Source: Flavobacteriaceae bacterium CRH
GTDB taxonomy: Bacteria > Bacteroidota > Bacteroidia > Flavobacteriales > Flavobacteriaceae
Direction: 5' to 3'
NCBI GenBank assembly: GCA_001507425.1
Contig: LMAJ01000008.1
Coordinates: 124,001 to 188,000 of the forward strand
Length of the DNA: 64,000 bases
The notes beneath the pieces were generated by a model. The model saw nothing but the letters and a program-made list of their open reading frames with translations, searched no databases and was not told the origin of the DNA. This document shows positions 19,046 to 27,658 of the stretch, piece after piece; positions within the stretch are counted from its first letter, which is position 1, and each line of letters begins with the position of its first letter. The translations under genes and the position numbers were made by a program.

Positions 19046-19840
19046 ATGGAATTTGGAGAAATTGTATTCTATATTTTTATTGCTCTTATTTTCATTCATT
19101 TATCTATTAAATTCTTGTTTACCAAGACCGAGCAGGAAAAAGAATATGAAAGAAAGATGAAAGAAAGCTTAGCTGACGAGTTTATTTATGATCCTGAAAC
19201 TGGTGCAAAATTAACTTTAGAAGAAGCAGAATCTGGAAATTGGATCACTCATGATAATCCAAACCGGATAAAAAGTGAAGAAGAATTAGATAAGTATTAC
19301 AGCGGTAGAGAAAAGGAAGCAGAAGAACTAACAAACTTCATTAAAAGTAATGGATATGAGTTTACTAAATTAACTGATTCTCAAATTGGATTCTTAGAAA
19401 AATCTAAAATCCTTTCCAAATATGATTATTGGGAGTATTCGAATTCGTTTACTTTTTCTAGCGAAAAACACTTTATATTTTTCCCAGGCGTTTCATATTA
19501 CAATGAACACCATCAACCAGGTTATAATGAATCGCAAATTATGTTTTGGATTAATGATCCTAATTTAAGTGGTCATGTGTATTTGAGAGATAAAACAAGT
19601 TTTGAAGCCATTGCTGATGCTATAAGGAATGATGATGAAATCAAATTAAACAATTTTGAAACCTTTATTTACAAAAAATCAAATAATATGATTGCGCTAA
19701 TAAAAACATTACAATTATTTGATGATGAAAAAGAACTTGAAATAGAAGTCATTGAAGGTAATTTATTATTTAAATCTATGAAGTTTGTAAACCGAACTGA
19801 TTTTTTAAGAATGGAAAAAATAGCAAAACTAATAATATAA
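19046..19840 (+). CDS. Membrane-anchored hypothetical protein
   Basis: The 264-residue product has one N-terminal hydrophobic helix (about residues 6-27) followed by a charged, coiled-coil-like stretch (TEQEKEYERKMKESLADEF) and a soluble domain of about 200 residues rich in Asp, Glu, Asn and aromatics (FFPGVSYYNEHHQPGY, MFWINDPNLSGHVYLRDK). The helix-then-basic pattern places the soluble part in the cytoplasm. The acidic, aromatic-rich character is like many contact-toxin immunity proteins, but no named family is recognised. Confidence 0.5.
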   Translation: MEFGEIVFYIFIALIFIHLSIKFLFTKTEQEKEYERKMKESLADEFIYDPETGAKLTLEEAESGNWITHDNPNRIKSEEELDKYYSGREKEAEELTNFIKSNGYEFTKLTDSQIGFLEKSKILSKYDYWEYSNSFTFSSEKHFIFFPGVSYYNEHHQPGYNESQIMFWINDPNLSGHVYLRDKTSFEAIADAIRNDDEIKLNNFETFIYKKSNNMIALIKTLQLFDDEKELEIEVIEGNLLFKSMKFVNRTDFLRMEKIAKLII

Positions 19841-19920
19841 CTTATCGGGCAAATTTATAATTCGGACTCGAAAGCAGAAACATCAAAAACTATTTCTAAC
19901 ACATTTTAAACTTCAACAAA

Positions 19921-21081
19921 ATGAAAAGAGAAAATTCAATTGATATTGTTCGCGGAATTGTAATGATAATTATGGCATTAGACCATGTTCGCGATTTAAT
20001 GCATATAGATTCGATTACACAAAGTCCAACCGATTTAGCGACTACAACTCCTTTCTTGTTTTTTACGCGCTGGATTACACATTTGTGTGCGCCAACTTTT
20101 GTTTTTCTGGCAGGAACTTCAGTTTACCTTTCTTTAAAAAGTAAAAACAATTTTACAGAAGCGAGACAACATTTAATCAAAAGAGGATTTTGGTTACTGC
20201 TGCTTGAATTTACGGTAGTTAATCTTGGATTATTTTTTGACATTGGTTTTCATACACTTTTATTTCAGGTGATAGCCGCAATAGGTTTCGGGTTTATTCT
20301 TTTAGGTTTATTGTTGAAAATCCCGGCGAAACAATTAGGAATCATTGGACTGGTAATTATATTTTGCCATAACCTTTTACCCCTTATTCCGTTTGCCGAA
20401 GGTTCGATTATAAAAGCCATTTTAGCACCTTTTTTTAGTCCGGCAGTAATTCCGTTAGGCGACCGTGTATTTATTATGGGCTACCCTCCTATTCCGTGGT
20501 TGGGAATTATGTTAACCGGTTTTGGTTTTGCGCGATATTTTGAATTGGCTTATGATCAACGAAAAAAAGTGTTCTTAAAACTTGGGTTGGGTTCGTTAGG
20601 ATTATTTATCATTCTTAGGTTTATAAATATTTATGGAGACCCGTCACTTTGGACGGTTCAAAAAGATGCCACATTTACATTTTTATCTTTTATGAATGTA
20701 ACCAAATATCCGCCTTCGCTTTTGTATTGTTTGCCTACGTTAGGCATCATGCTTTTATTACTTTCTTTTGCAGAACAGTTTAATAACCAAATTAAAAAAG
20801 TGACTATCGTTTACGGAAAAGTGCCATTGTTTTATTTTGTTCTTCACTTTTATCTAATTCATATTCTAACGCTTGCAATGTTGTTTTTACAAGGTTTTAA
20901 CTGGTCACAATTAGAATTTGCAACAGGAACTTTTGGAAGACCAAAAAACATAGAAAGCGGTTTGCCCCTTTGGACAGTTTATTTAATTTGGATTGCTGTC
21001 GTGGCTTCTCTTTACAGACCTTGCATTTGGTTTGGAGCCTATAAAGCAAAAAATAAACATTGGTGGTTGCGATATATTTGA
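19921..21081 (+). CDS. DUF1624/HGSNAT-like membrane protein
   Basis: The 386-residue polytopic protein opens SIDIVRGIVMIIMALDHVRD, the hallmark of the DUF1624 (heparan-alpha-glucosaminide N-acetyltransferase catalytic domain-like) and acyltransferase-3-related families. The arginine in VRG and the DH pair follow the usual pattern. Around ten hydrophobic helices follow, with CAPTFVFLAGTS, typical of the second conserved region, and a second conserved HF near VLHFYLIHIL. Such proteins transfer acyl groups to periplasmic or envelope substrates in characterised relatives. The substrate here is unknown. Confidence 0.75.
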   Translation: MKRENSIDIVRGIVMIIMALDHVRDLMHIDSITQSPTDLATTTPFLFFTRWITHLCAPTFVFLAGTSVYLSLKSKNNFTEARQHLIKRGFWLLLLEFTVVNLGLFFDIGFHTLLFQVIAAIGFGFILLGLLLKIPAKQLGIIGLVIIFCHNLLPLIPFAEGSIIKAILAPFFSPAVIPLGDRVFIMGYPPIPWLGIMLTGFGFARYFELAYDQRKKVFLKLGLGSLGLFIILRFINIYGDPSLWTVQKDATFTFLSFMNVTKYPPSLLYCLPTLGIMLLLLSFAEQFNNQIKKVTIVYGKVPLFYFVLHFYLIHILTLAMLFLQGFNWSQLEFATGTFGRPKNIESGLPLWTVYLIWIAVVASLYRPCIWFGAYKAKNKHWWLRYI

Positions 21082-21157
21082 TATTGTATAAAAACACCAA
21101 AATTTGAAAGCTAAAAACTTTATCTTTCAAGAAATTACTTAAAAATTAATATTATAA

Positions 21158-21778
21158 ATGGAAAATTTTAAAGAAATCAATTTAGACGATGCTATTCAAT
21201 TAATAAACGAAAGCAAATCGGCGCTTATTGATGAAATTGTTGATGAATTAAATGCCTTTTACGAAGTAGCAGGCAAAATTGTTTTTCATTCGGGAGAAAC
21301 TCATTTAGAAAACCTAATCGTAGGCAATGATATCGTTATTGTAAACGGCGACTTAAAAATCTCGGACACAATTGAAGATGGCGATAAAGTCGATTCGTCG
21401 TTGCTGATCGTTTTAGGAAATACAAATTGCAAAAATTTGATTACTTTATCGAGCATGTACTTTACAGGCGATTTAAATGTCGAAAATGTAATATTGGGAG
21501 ATTCTCTTTGTGATTACGTTTTAAATGTAGGCGGAAATATAAAAACCAAAACAATACTAGATTATGGACATTGCATTATAGCAGAGAAAAAAATTACTGC
21601 TGTAGATGTTTTTTCATTTAATTCTATTGAAGATGAAGATGGAGCTATCGAACAAAATATGGAACGAGATGAACTAGTGGATGAAATTACCGATATTGAT
21701 GATGATGAAAAACTAGAAAGCCTATCCAAAACAATTGATTACATAAAAGCTGGCGGCGAAATATTTAAGAAATCTTAA
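21158..21778 (+). CDS. Beta-helix-like cytoplasmic protein
   Basis: The 206-residue product has no signal or membrane segment. After an N-terminal helix, residues about 40-155 form short strands separated by G/N/D turns: NLIVGNDIVIVNGDLKI, LIVLGNTNCKNLITL, MYFTGDLNVENVILG, VLNVGGNIKTKTIL. This fits a small right-handed beta-helix or bactofilin-like fold. The acidic C-terminus (EDEDGAIEQNMERDE, IDDDEKLESL) is helical. Related polymer-forming or immunity-type folds exist, but I cannot identify the family. Confidence 0.5.
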   Translation: MENFKEINLDDAIQLINESKSALIDEIVDELNAFYEVAGKIVFHSGETHLENLIVGNDIVIVNGDLKISDTIEDGDKVDSSLLIVLGNTNCKNLITLSSMYFTGDLNVENVILGDSLCDYVLNVGGNIKTKTILDYGHCIIAEKKITAVDVFSFNSIEDEDGAIEQNMERDELVDEITDIDDDEKLESLSKTIDYIKAGGEIFKKS

Positions 21779-21838
21779 ATAATTTGAATTTATAAAAATT
21801 AATTACATTCATCTGACTAAATGTCAATTACAAAAAAC

Positions 21839-22384
21839 ATGAAACATTTCTTAGTTCTATTACTTATTCTTTTAATGAGTTGTCAAAACTCAAATGAAAT
21901 TAAAGAAATTGAAATACTTACTTATTTTACTAATGCCCGAAATTTTATAATTTATTCCAACACAACCAAAAATGGTTTTACGCAAACGCTATTCAAATCT
22001 CAAACATCCGACTTTGTAGATAATTATCAAACCAGAATAAATAAAAGACTAATGGATTCTATTGTGGTTATCTGTAAAAATAAAACGAAAACTGATTTTG
22101 TTTTTAAAACATCTAAAAGAATTTGGTATTGTGGATTGTGGCACAAAGTTCAGATTACTTATGAAAATGGAAAAAAATTAAATTTTGCATATCCATATTC
22201 AAACAATGAAAACAAACAATTTATTCCGTTCCAATTATTATCAGAACAAATTAAGAAAGACTCCCTGCATGCAACTCGATTAAATATTGGCCAATTGGGT
22301 TCTATTTATTTAAAACAAGAAGATTTTTCTAATGCTATTTTTAAAGAGGATTCTCTTTTTAACTGGAAAAAAAAACACGAATAG
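21839..22384 (+). CDS. Lipoprotein, hypothetical
   Basis: From the ATG at 21839 the product (181 residues) begins MKHFLVLLLILLMSCQNS, a textbook lipoprotein signal. The in-frame ATG at 21821 adds six residues and is less likely. The mature part has an antiparallel-strand character (ILTYFTNARNFIIYS, TKTDFVFKTSKRIWYCG, GKKLNFAYPYS) and a lysine-rich tail. No family is recognised. Confidence 0.5.
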   Translation: MKHFLVLLLILLMSCQNSNEIKEIEILTYFTNARNFIIYSNTTKNGFTQTLFKSQTSDFVDNYQTRINKRLMDSIVVICKNKTKTDFVFKTSKRIWYCGLWHKVQITYENGKKLNFAYPYSNNENKQFIPFQLLSEQIKKDSLHATRLNIGQLGSIYLKQEDFSNAIFKEDSLFNWKKKHE

Positions 22385-22468
22385 AAGCTAATCGACTTTA
22401 CATATTTTTAGACGTAAAGATTAACTTTAGAATTTAAGAATAAGATTAAAATCAATACTTTATTACTT

Positions 22469-22933
22469 ATGAAAACTACAGAAATAGCGATTCGTTTTAA
22501 AGAAATTATTTTAAACGGAACATGGGTTGCCAATACTAATTACAAAGATCAATTAGACAATTTAGATTGGAAAATTGCTGTTACTCCAATAAAAAACGTA
22601 AACACGATTTCGGTTTTAGCACAGCATATTCATTATTACATAAACGGATTAAACATTGTTTTTAAAGGAGGAAATCTGGATATTAAAGACAAATTTAGTT
22701 TTGATTTTGCGCCCATCAATTCGCAAGAAGAATGGAAAAAATTTTTAAATAAATTTTGGAATGATAGCCAAGAATTTGCTTCTTTGACTGAACAAATGCC
22801 CGATGAAAAACTAGATGACACTTTTGTAGATGAAAGATACGGAACCTACAAAAGAAACATTGAAGCTATGATCGAACATAGTTACTATCATCTTGGTCAA
22901 ATTGTATTGATTAAAAAATTATTAACAGATTAG
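22469..22933 (+). CDS. DinB-like four-helix metal-binding protein
   Basis: The 154-residue length and helical character fit the DinB/YfiT superfamily, four-helix bundles with a three-histidine metal site. Histidines in AQHIHYYING and EHSYYHLGQIVLIKK are placed as in that family, and the C-terminal HLGQ is the usual third-ligand motif. Members include thiol-dependent transferases and stress proteins; the activity here cannot be predicted. The next gene starts only 18 bases downstream. Confidence 0.7.
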   Translation: MKTTEIAIRFKEIILNGTWVANTNYKDQLDNLDWKIAVTPIKNVNTISVLAQHIHYYINGLNIVFKGGNLDIKDKFSFDFAPINSQEEWKKFLNKFWNDSQEFASLTEQMPDEKLDDTFVDERYGTYKRNIEAMIEHSYYHLGQIVLIKKLLTD

Positions 22934-22951
22934 AAACGAAATCATATTAAA

Positions 22952-23440
22952 ATGAAAATAAAATTACTAGCCCTTTTATGCATTCTTTTTTTGATAAGCT
23001 GTAAAGAATCAAACAAAATTGAAAAAGATAATCAATCCACAATTTATGATGTAGCAAGTGGAGATGAAGAAATGAACGCGGCCATTACAAAAGCCAATCA
23101 AACACTAAATGATTTCAATGTTGCTTTGTCAAATCCGGAAATTGAAGATCCGGCTTTAAAAGTTCAATTTCAAAACTCAACCGATGTTGAGCACATGTGG
23201 ATAGGCGAAATTGAGTATAACGATGGTAAATATTCCGGAATTTTGACCAATGAACCAGAATACATTACAGAATACAAAATGGGCGATAAAATAAATATTG
23301 ACAATTCTAAAATTAGTGACTGGATGTATATCGAAAATGGTAAATTAGTTGGAGGCTTTACTATAAAAGTCTTGCGAAACAGAATGAATGAAGATGAACG
23401 AAAACAATTTGATGAAGAAAGTGGCATGCAAATCGATTAA
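22952..23440 (+). CDS. DUF2314 lipoprotein (YegJ-like)
   Basis: A lipoprotein signal (LFLISCKES) precedes a DUF2314 domain at about residues 65-160: VEHMWIGEIEYNDGKYSG, ILTNEPE, KMGDKINIDNSKISDWMYI, GKLVGGFTIKVLRNRM, ending DERKQFDEESG. This strand order and the terminal ERxxF pattern are typical of the family, which has been listed among predicted immunity folds for polymorphic toxins. Biochemical function is unknown. It shares a short spacer with the DinB-like gene upstream. Confidence 0.75.
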   Translation: MKIKLLALLCILFLISCKESNKIEKDNQSTIYDVASGDEEMNAAITKANQTLNDFNVALSNPEIEDPALKVQFQNSTDVEHMWIGEIEYNDGKYSGILTNEPEYITEYKMGDKINIDNSKISDWMYIENGKLVGGFTIKVLRNRMNEDERKQFDEESGMQID

Positions 23441-23494
23441 ATTTTATCGCAAAAAACATTTAAAATTAATATCGAATAACCCACAATTACAATT

Positions 23495-24160
23495 ATGAAA
23501 AAAATATTGTATTCATTTATTCTCCTTGCATCACTTCAAAATTTGAGCGCGCAAAATATTATTGATTTTTTCTATTCGATTCCATCTTCTTATGTGGATG
23601 ATCTTAGCCCGATTGAAAGAAAAAAATTGGTTAAAAACAAAACACTAATAAAATATGGCGACAGAAAATACAGCTTAGAAATAGATATAAAAAATGGATA
23701 TTTGAGATTAGACCAAAGCTATATAGACGGACCTTCAGGATATGGAATTTATGAAATGGCTTATTGGAATTTGAAAAACAAAAAATTGATTGCTTTTTCA
23801 AGCGTTTTGGGAAGTAATGGAGGATTTCATCAGCAGGATTTTAAATTTTTTGATTATAAAAACGAAAAATTATCCGAAGTTAGCACCGGATATTTAAAAA
23901 GCTATACTTCGAACTTTGATGTTTTTATAAACAACCTTGTCACTGAATTTACAAAGAGTAATACCAAGCAATCTATTAAGGAAAACTTATCTGAATCTCA
24001 GTTTACTATTGAACTGCCTCGATCTGGTAAAAATATAAAAGTATCATTTCAAGAGAACTTCATGTCAGATCCAAATTATTTTGATAAAACCTATGGTAAA
24101 TACCTCAATTATAAACAGAAGATGTATAAATGGAATACCCAGAAAGAAGTTTTTGAATAA
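23495..24160 (+). CDS. Secreted hypothetical protein
   Basis: The 221-residue product has an SPI signal (LLASLQNLSAQ). The mature domain starts IIDFFYSIPSSYVDDLSPIE, then strands KYSLEIDIKNGYLRLDQSY and a glycine-rich stretch (DGPSGYGIYEMAYWNL, VLGSNGGFHQQDF). A recognisable domain name does not come to mind, though similar secreted proteins of about 220 residues are widespread in Bacteroidetes. It is the last gene before the structured element at 24220. Confidence 0.5.
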   Translation: MKKILYSFILLASLQNLSAQNIIDFFYSIPSSYVDDLSPIERKKLVKNKTLIKYGDRKYSLEIDIKNGYLRLDQSYIDGPSGYGIYEMAYWNLKNKKLIAFSSVLGSNGGFHQQDFKFFDYKNEKLSEVSTGYLKSYTSNFDVFINNLVTEFTKSNTKQSIKENLSESQFTIELPRSGKNIKVSFQENFMSDPNYFDKTYGKYLNYKQKMYKWNTQKEVFE

Positions 24161-24219
24161 TAACAATTTTTAAAACTTAGTTTGTGAGGTAAAAGTACTT
24201 TTGAAAAATAAATTTTGTT

Positions 24220-24296
24220 GTCTAGCCCCGATAGAGCCGATATCCTTTTATGGCGGGGTTCGCCGTAAAAGATATAGGTGAAAGCGGGACTAAAGG
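24220..24296 (+). ncRNA. Structured element resembling the Flavo-1 RNA motif, copy 1
   Basis: Conserved ends gtctagccccgatag and aaagcgggacta enclose a hairpin. In that hairpin atatccttttatggcg pairs with its near-complement cgccgtaaaagatat around a ggggtt loop. Copies with the same ends but different hairpin sequence occur at 50311-50460 (plus) and 59496-59580 (minus), which argues for conserved RNA structure. Identification with the Rfam Flavo-1 motif is from memory and should be tested. Its role is unknown. Confidence 0.5.
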
Positions 24297-24403
24297 TTAT
24301 TATGAAAAACTAAAATTACTGCTCCTAAAATTTAAAATCACAACTTTATCTGAATTCACCTAAAACCGATATATTTACATCATTAAATCAATTGGGTGCT
24401 AGA

Positions 24404-25591
24404 ATGAAAAAAATTACTTTACTCTTTTCAATTTTATTTTTAACAATTTCTTCGTGTGGTGTAAAAACTACGCAGTCACTTTTAAGTGATGGAGATTATG
24501 ATGGTGCCATAAATCGCGCGGTTGAAGCATTGCGAACTAAAAAAGATTCGAAAGGAAAACAAGATTATGTGTACTTGCTTGAAGAAGCTTTTGCGAAGGC
24601 GAAAGACAGGGATTTGCGCAATCTTGAAATGATGACAAAAGAGGCGAATCCGGCAAATGCTGAACGCATTTATAATACTTATTTGCAACTCAATAATCGT
24701 CAGGAAAAAATAAGGCCGTTATTGCCTTTGCCGTTATTGAAGCTGGGGAAAAATGCAAATTTTCCGTTTGATAATTATTCAGATCAGATTATTAGCAGCC
24801 GAAATGCGCTGACTAAATATTTGTATGAGAAGGCTACTGTTCTTTTAAAATCAAATAATAAACTGGATTTCAGACAGGCTTTTGATGATTTATCTTATCT
24901 GGAAAGTATAAATCCGGGATATAAAAATGTCAAAAAAATGACGGATGATGCGCAGTTTAAAGGAACTGATTTTGTTGATGTTTATGCTAAAAACGAAACA
25001 AATCTGGTTATTCCGAGACAACTTCAGGATGATTTATTAGATTTTAAAACCTACGGATTAAATGATAAATGGACTGTTTATCATAACGTGAGACAAAAAA
25101 ATGTTCCGTACGACTATAGCCTGATTATCAACTTTGTACAAATTAGTATTTCGCCGGAACAAATTAAAGAAAAGGAATTTATAAAAGAAAAGCAGGTTAA
25201 AGATGGCGTAAAAACGCTTTTAGACAGCAGAGGAAGACCTGTAAGAGATAGTTTGGGCAAGGAAATAAAAGTAGATAATTATAGAATGCTTCGTGCGAAT
25301 ATATATGAGTTCAGGCAATTTAAATCCTGTTTCATAACCGCAAAAGTTGATTTTGTTGATTTGAAAACCAATCAGTTAATGCAGACATTTCCGGTTAGCA
25401 GCGAATATATTTTTGAGAATGTTTACTCGACATACAAAGGCGACAAAAATGCTTGTGAGGATACTTATTTCACGTATTTTAATAAACGTGCTGTACCTTT
25501 TCCCAATAATGAGCAAATAGTTTTTGATACAGGAGAGGATTTGAAGGCCAAACTTAAAGACATCATTGTTCGGAATAAATTTAGGGGATAA
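24404..25591 (+). CDS. Lipoprotein with TPR-like helical region
   Basis: From the ATG at 24404 the product (395 residues) has a lipobox in TISSCGV. The TTG at 24392 would add MGAR and is not needed. Residues about 25-190 are helical with TPR/SEL-like spacing (LLSDGDYDGAINRAVEAL, YVYLLEEAFAKAKDRDL, AERIYNTYLQLNNRQE). The second half is beta-rich with a conserved-looking YEFRQFKSCFITAKVDFVD segment. It resembles lipoproteins common in Bacteroidetes envelopes. An assembly role is only suggested by the repeats. DUF1801 follows 15 bases later. Confidence 0.65.
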   Translation: MKKITLLFSILFLTISSCGVKTTQSLLSDGDYDGAINRAVEALRTKKDSKGKQDYVYLLEEAFAKAKDRDLRNLEMMTKEANPANAERIYNTYLQLNNRQEKIRPLLPLPLLKLGKNANFPFDNYSDQIISSRNALTKYLYEKATVLLKSNNKLDFRQAFDDLSYLESINPGYKNVKKMTDDAQFKGTDFVDVYAKNETNLVIPRQLQDDLLDFKTYGLNDKWTVYHNVRQKNVPYDYSLIINFVQISISPEQIKEKEFIKEKQVKDGVKTLLDSRGRPVRDSLGKEIKVDNYRMLRANIYEFRQFKSCFITAKVDFVDLKTNQLMQTFPVSSEYIFENVYSTYKGDKNACEDTYFTYFNKRAVPFPNNEQIVFDTGEDLKAKLKDIIVRNKFRG

Positions 25592-25606
25592 AAATAATCT
25601 TAAGAT

Positions 25607-26011
25607 ATGGAAAAGCAATCAGATTCTGAATTGGTAACGGCACTTGTTGAAAAACTTGATGCCGAAAATAAATCGACGGTGGCGTTTCTTCGTCAATTGA
25701 TTTTGGATACTGATAAAGAAATTAGCGAACAGGTTAAATGGAATTCTCCGAGTTTTTATTTTTCCGGAGAAATGAAAGCTTTTAACCCAAAGGAATACAA
25801 AAGAGACATTTTAGTGATTAATATTCATCGAGGTTCTATTTTACTAGTTTTTCCAACAGGCGCCACAATTAGTGATATTGAAGAATTAAAAGCCGTTAAT
25901 TATCCTGACGGAAGAAAAATCATAAAAATTGCTGGTCTTGATGATGCTAAAATCAAACAAAAATCTTTGCAGGCTACTATTTTAGAATGGCTTGGAAAAG
26001 TGGAAAAGTAA
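25607..26011 (+). CDS. DUF1801 (YdhG-like) protein
   Basis: This 134-residue cytoplasmic protein fits DUF1801. The N-terminal helix region has VAFLRQLILDTDKEISEQVKW, followed by NSPSFYFSGEMKAF, where the Trp-Asn-x-Pro-x-Phe/Tyr stretch is typical. Strands ILVINIHRGSILLVFPTG and a C-terminal helix pair (AKIKQKSLQATILEWL) follow. The family includes frataxin-like folds of uncertain iron or stress roles. It is probably co-transcribed with the preceding lipoprotein gene by proximity, although the functions look unrelated. Confidence 0.75.
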   Translation: MEKQSDSELVTALVEKLDAENKSTVAFLRQLILDTDKEISEQVKWNSPSFYFSGEMKAFNPKEYKRDILVINIHRGSILLVFPTGATISDIEELKAVNYPDGRKIIKIAGLDDAKIKQKSLQATILEWLGKVEK

Positions 26012-26068
26012 AAACAGAATAGCCGCACGGTTACTATTACAATCGCGCATCATAGAAGAAGGAGAAGT

Positions 26069-26749
26069 ATGAAAAATACCGAAGAAAACAAACTCGATAA
26101 TCCGGTTTGGAATTCATTATCAGAATACCATAGAGAATTTGCTATTGATTATAGTGAAACCAAATTCTATAATCCTGATTATTGTCCGTTTGGAGGTTTT
26201 ATTGAATTAGAAAGCACTCATAATGCCTCAAACCAATATTCGTCATTAACAGAGAATTTCTTTGTTGTTGGAGAAAAACCGAAAATTCCAGCTTCTTTAA
26301 AAATTACAAAAGAATTAGTCTGCCTTCAAATGATTATTCAGGAAAAAATTCAGCTTCCGATTGATCTTGAAATCATTAAGCTGACCGAAAATCATAACGA
26401 AGCTTTATTAAATTTGGTAAATTTAGTACAGCCCGGTTATTTTAAAAATAAAACTTTTTTGCTTGGAGATTATTTTGGAATTTTCACAGACAATCAATTA
26501 GTTGCAATTACTGGAGAACGAATGCAAATGGATTCTTTTACAGAAGTTAGCGCCATTATTACACATCCTGACCACACCGGAAAAGGCTACGCCAAACAAT
26601 TGATTACGCATGTTGTAAATAAGATTTTTGATCAGAATAAAGTTCCGTTTCTGCATGTTGTTGAAAGCAATATCGGGGCTATTAAACTTTATGAAAAACT
26701 GGGTTTTGTGACGAGACGGAAGATAAGTCTTTGGAATATTACCAAGTAA
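26069..26749 (+). CDS. GNAT family N-acetyltransferase
   Basis: The 226-residue product ends in a GNAT domain. The acetyl-CoA-binding motif A is HPDHTGKGYAKQLI, close to the Q/RxxGxG/A consensus. It is followed by VPFLHVVESNIGAIKLYEKL and the closing GFVTRRKISLW, the usual beta6-beta7 end. The first 100 residues form a GNAT-like N-terminal half (FGGFIELES, LTENFFVVGEKP). This FR47-like arrangement is widespread, and the acceptor cannot be deduced. A purine-rich agaaggagaag sits just before the ATG, an unusually good Shine-Dalgarno for this region. Confidence 0.8.
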   Translation: MKNTEENKLDNPVWNSLSEYHREFAIDYSETKFYNPDYCPFGGFIELESTHNASNQYSSLTENFFVVGEKPKIPASLKITKELVCLQMIIQEKIQLPIDLEIIKLTENHNEALLNLVNLVQPGYFKNKTFLLGDYFGIFTDNQLVAITGERMQMDSFTEVSAIITHPDHTGKGYAKQLITHVVNKIFDQNKVPFLHVVESNIGAIKLYEKLGFVTRRKISLWNITK

Positions 26750-26838
26750 ATAAACAGATCTAAAATTTTAATTTGTATTTTCGATTAATAGAAAAACTTC
26801 TTCAATTCAATAAAAATACCAAAAGTAAAGGACTTTCA

Positions 26839-27624
26839 ATGCGTAAATTTTTAAACAATTTATTTAAAACCAACTTAGAAAAATCAGACTATGATTCTTT
26901 TGCTGAAAAATGTGTTGAAGAATTACAAATTGCACAAGATAAATTTCAACAGGAATTTAATTTAAATTATTACGACAACTGGTTTTATGACCAGAATACG
27001 GGTATTTTGACTTTTTCAACCGGGAATCAAGAATTAAATTTCAGGTATTTTGACGTGGGTAGCTTTTCAACAAAATCTAATACCTGGAAATGGTCTTGGA
27101 ATAATAATTACACTCTTGAAAAAGTAAAAAAACAAACCAAAACTATTAGGGATTTTGGAACAAAATCTGATTTCCCTAAGCTTACTGACGGTTATTTCGA
27201 AAGTGATGAAATTGAAGCATGGGAACTTACCGCTATTGCTTTTAAAATCGAAAAAGGGATTGGAGTTTATAGACCTGTTGATGAAAATAAATTACAAATT
27301 TTTCTGGCAATTACTGAATTAATAGATAACGAAACTGCTCAAAAAATCAAAGATAAATATGTTGAATGCGGTACTCATGATTCAAATCGAATAGCTTTTG
27401 TATGCACTCATTTAAATAAGGAAACAAAGGTTGGATTTAATGAAGCTTTTGAAACCTCTGAAGATATGGAACTCGAAGACGATGATGATTTTCAGGCATG
27501 GTGCAATGATTGTGAAACTATTAGAAAAAAAGAAGATGGATGGACCGATCATGCAATAGACTTTGCAAAAATAAAAATTGTTTGTGAACGGTGTTATTTT
27601 GAAATAAAGGAGCTAAACCAATAA
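26839..27624 (+). CDS. DUF6882-like protein with cysteine-rich C-terminus
   Basis: From the ATG at 26839 the product (261 residues) begins MRKFLNNLFK. A TTG-initiated extension of 22 residues is possible but unconvincing. Residues about 20-150 carry WFYDQNTGILTFS, a DVGSFS...TWKWSWNNN block and DGYFESDEIEAWELTAIAF. This pattern is that of DUF6882, often next to immunity-type genes. The C-terminal part has Cys pairs (VECGTHD, FVCTHL, WCNDCET, VCERCYFE) that look like a zinc ribbon. Cytoplasmic. The family assignment is from memory; the zinc site is inferred. Confidence 0.55.
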   Translation: MRKFLNNLFKTNLEKSDYDSFAEKCVEELQIAQDKFQQEFNLNYYDNWFYDQNTGILTFSTGNQELNFRYFDVGSFSTKSNTWKWSWNNNYTLEKVKKQTKTIRDFGTKSDFPKLTDGYFESDEIEAWELTAIAFKIEKGIGVYRPVDENKLQIFLAITELIDNETAQKIKDKYVECGTHDSNRIAFVCTHLNKETKVGFNEAFETSEDMELEDDDDFQAWCNDCETIRKKEDGWTDHAIDFAKIKIVCERCYFEIKELNQ

Positions 27625-27658
27625 ATATAAAAAACCAAAACTATAAATCAAATCAAGA

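Noticed and set aside
26773..26838. TTG-started extension of the DUF6882-like gene
   Set aside because: The sequence before 26839 contains promoter-like TATTTTCG, and the added residues do not fit the family start.
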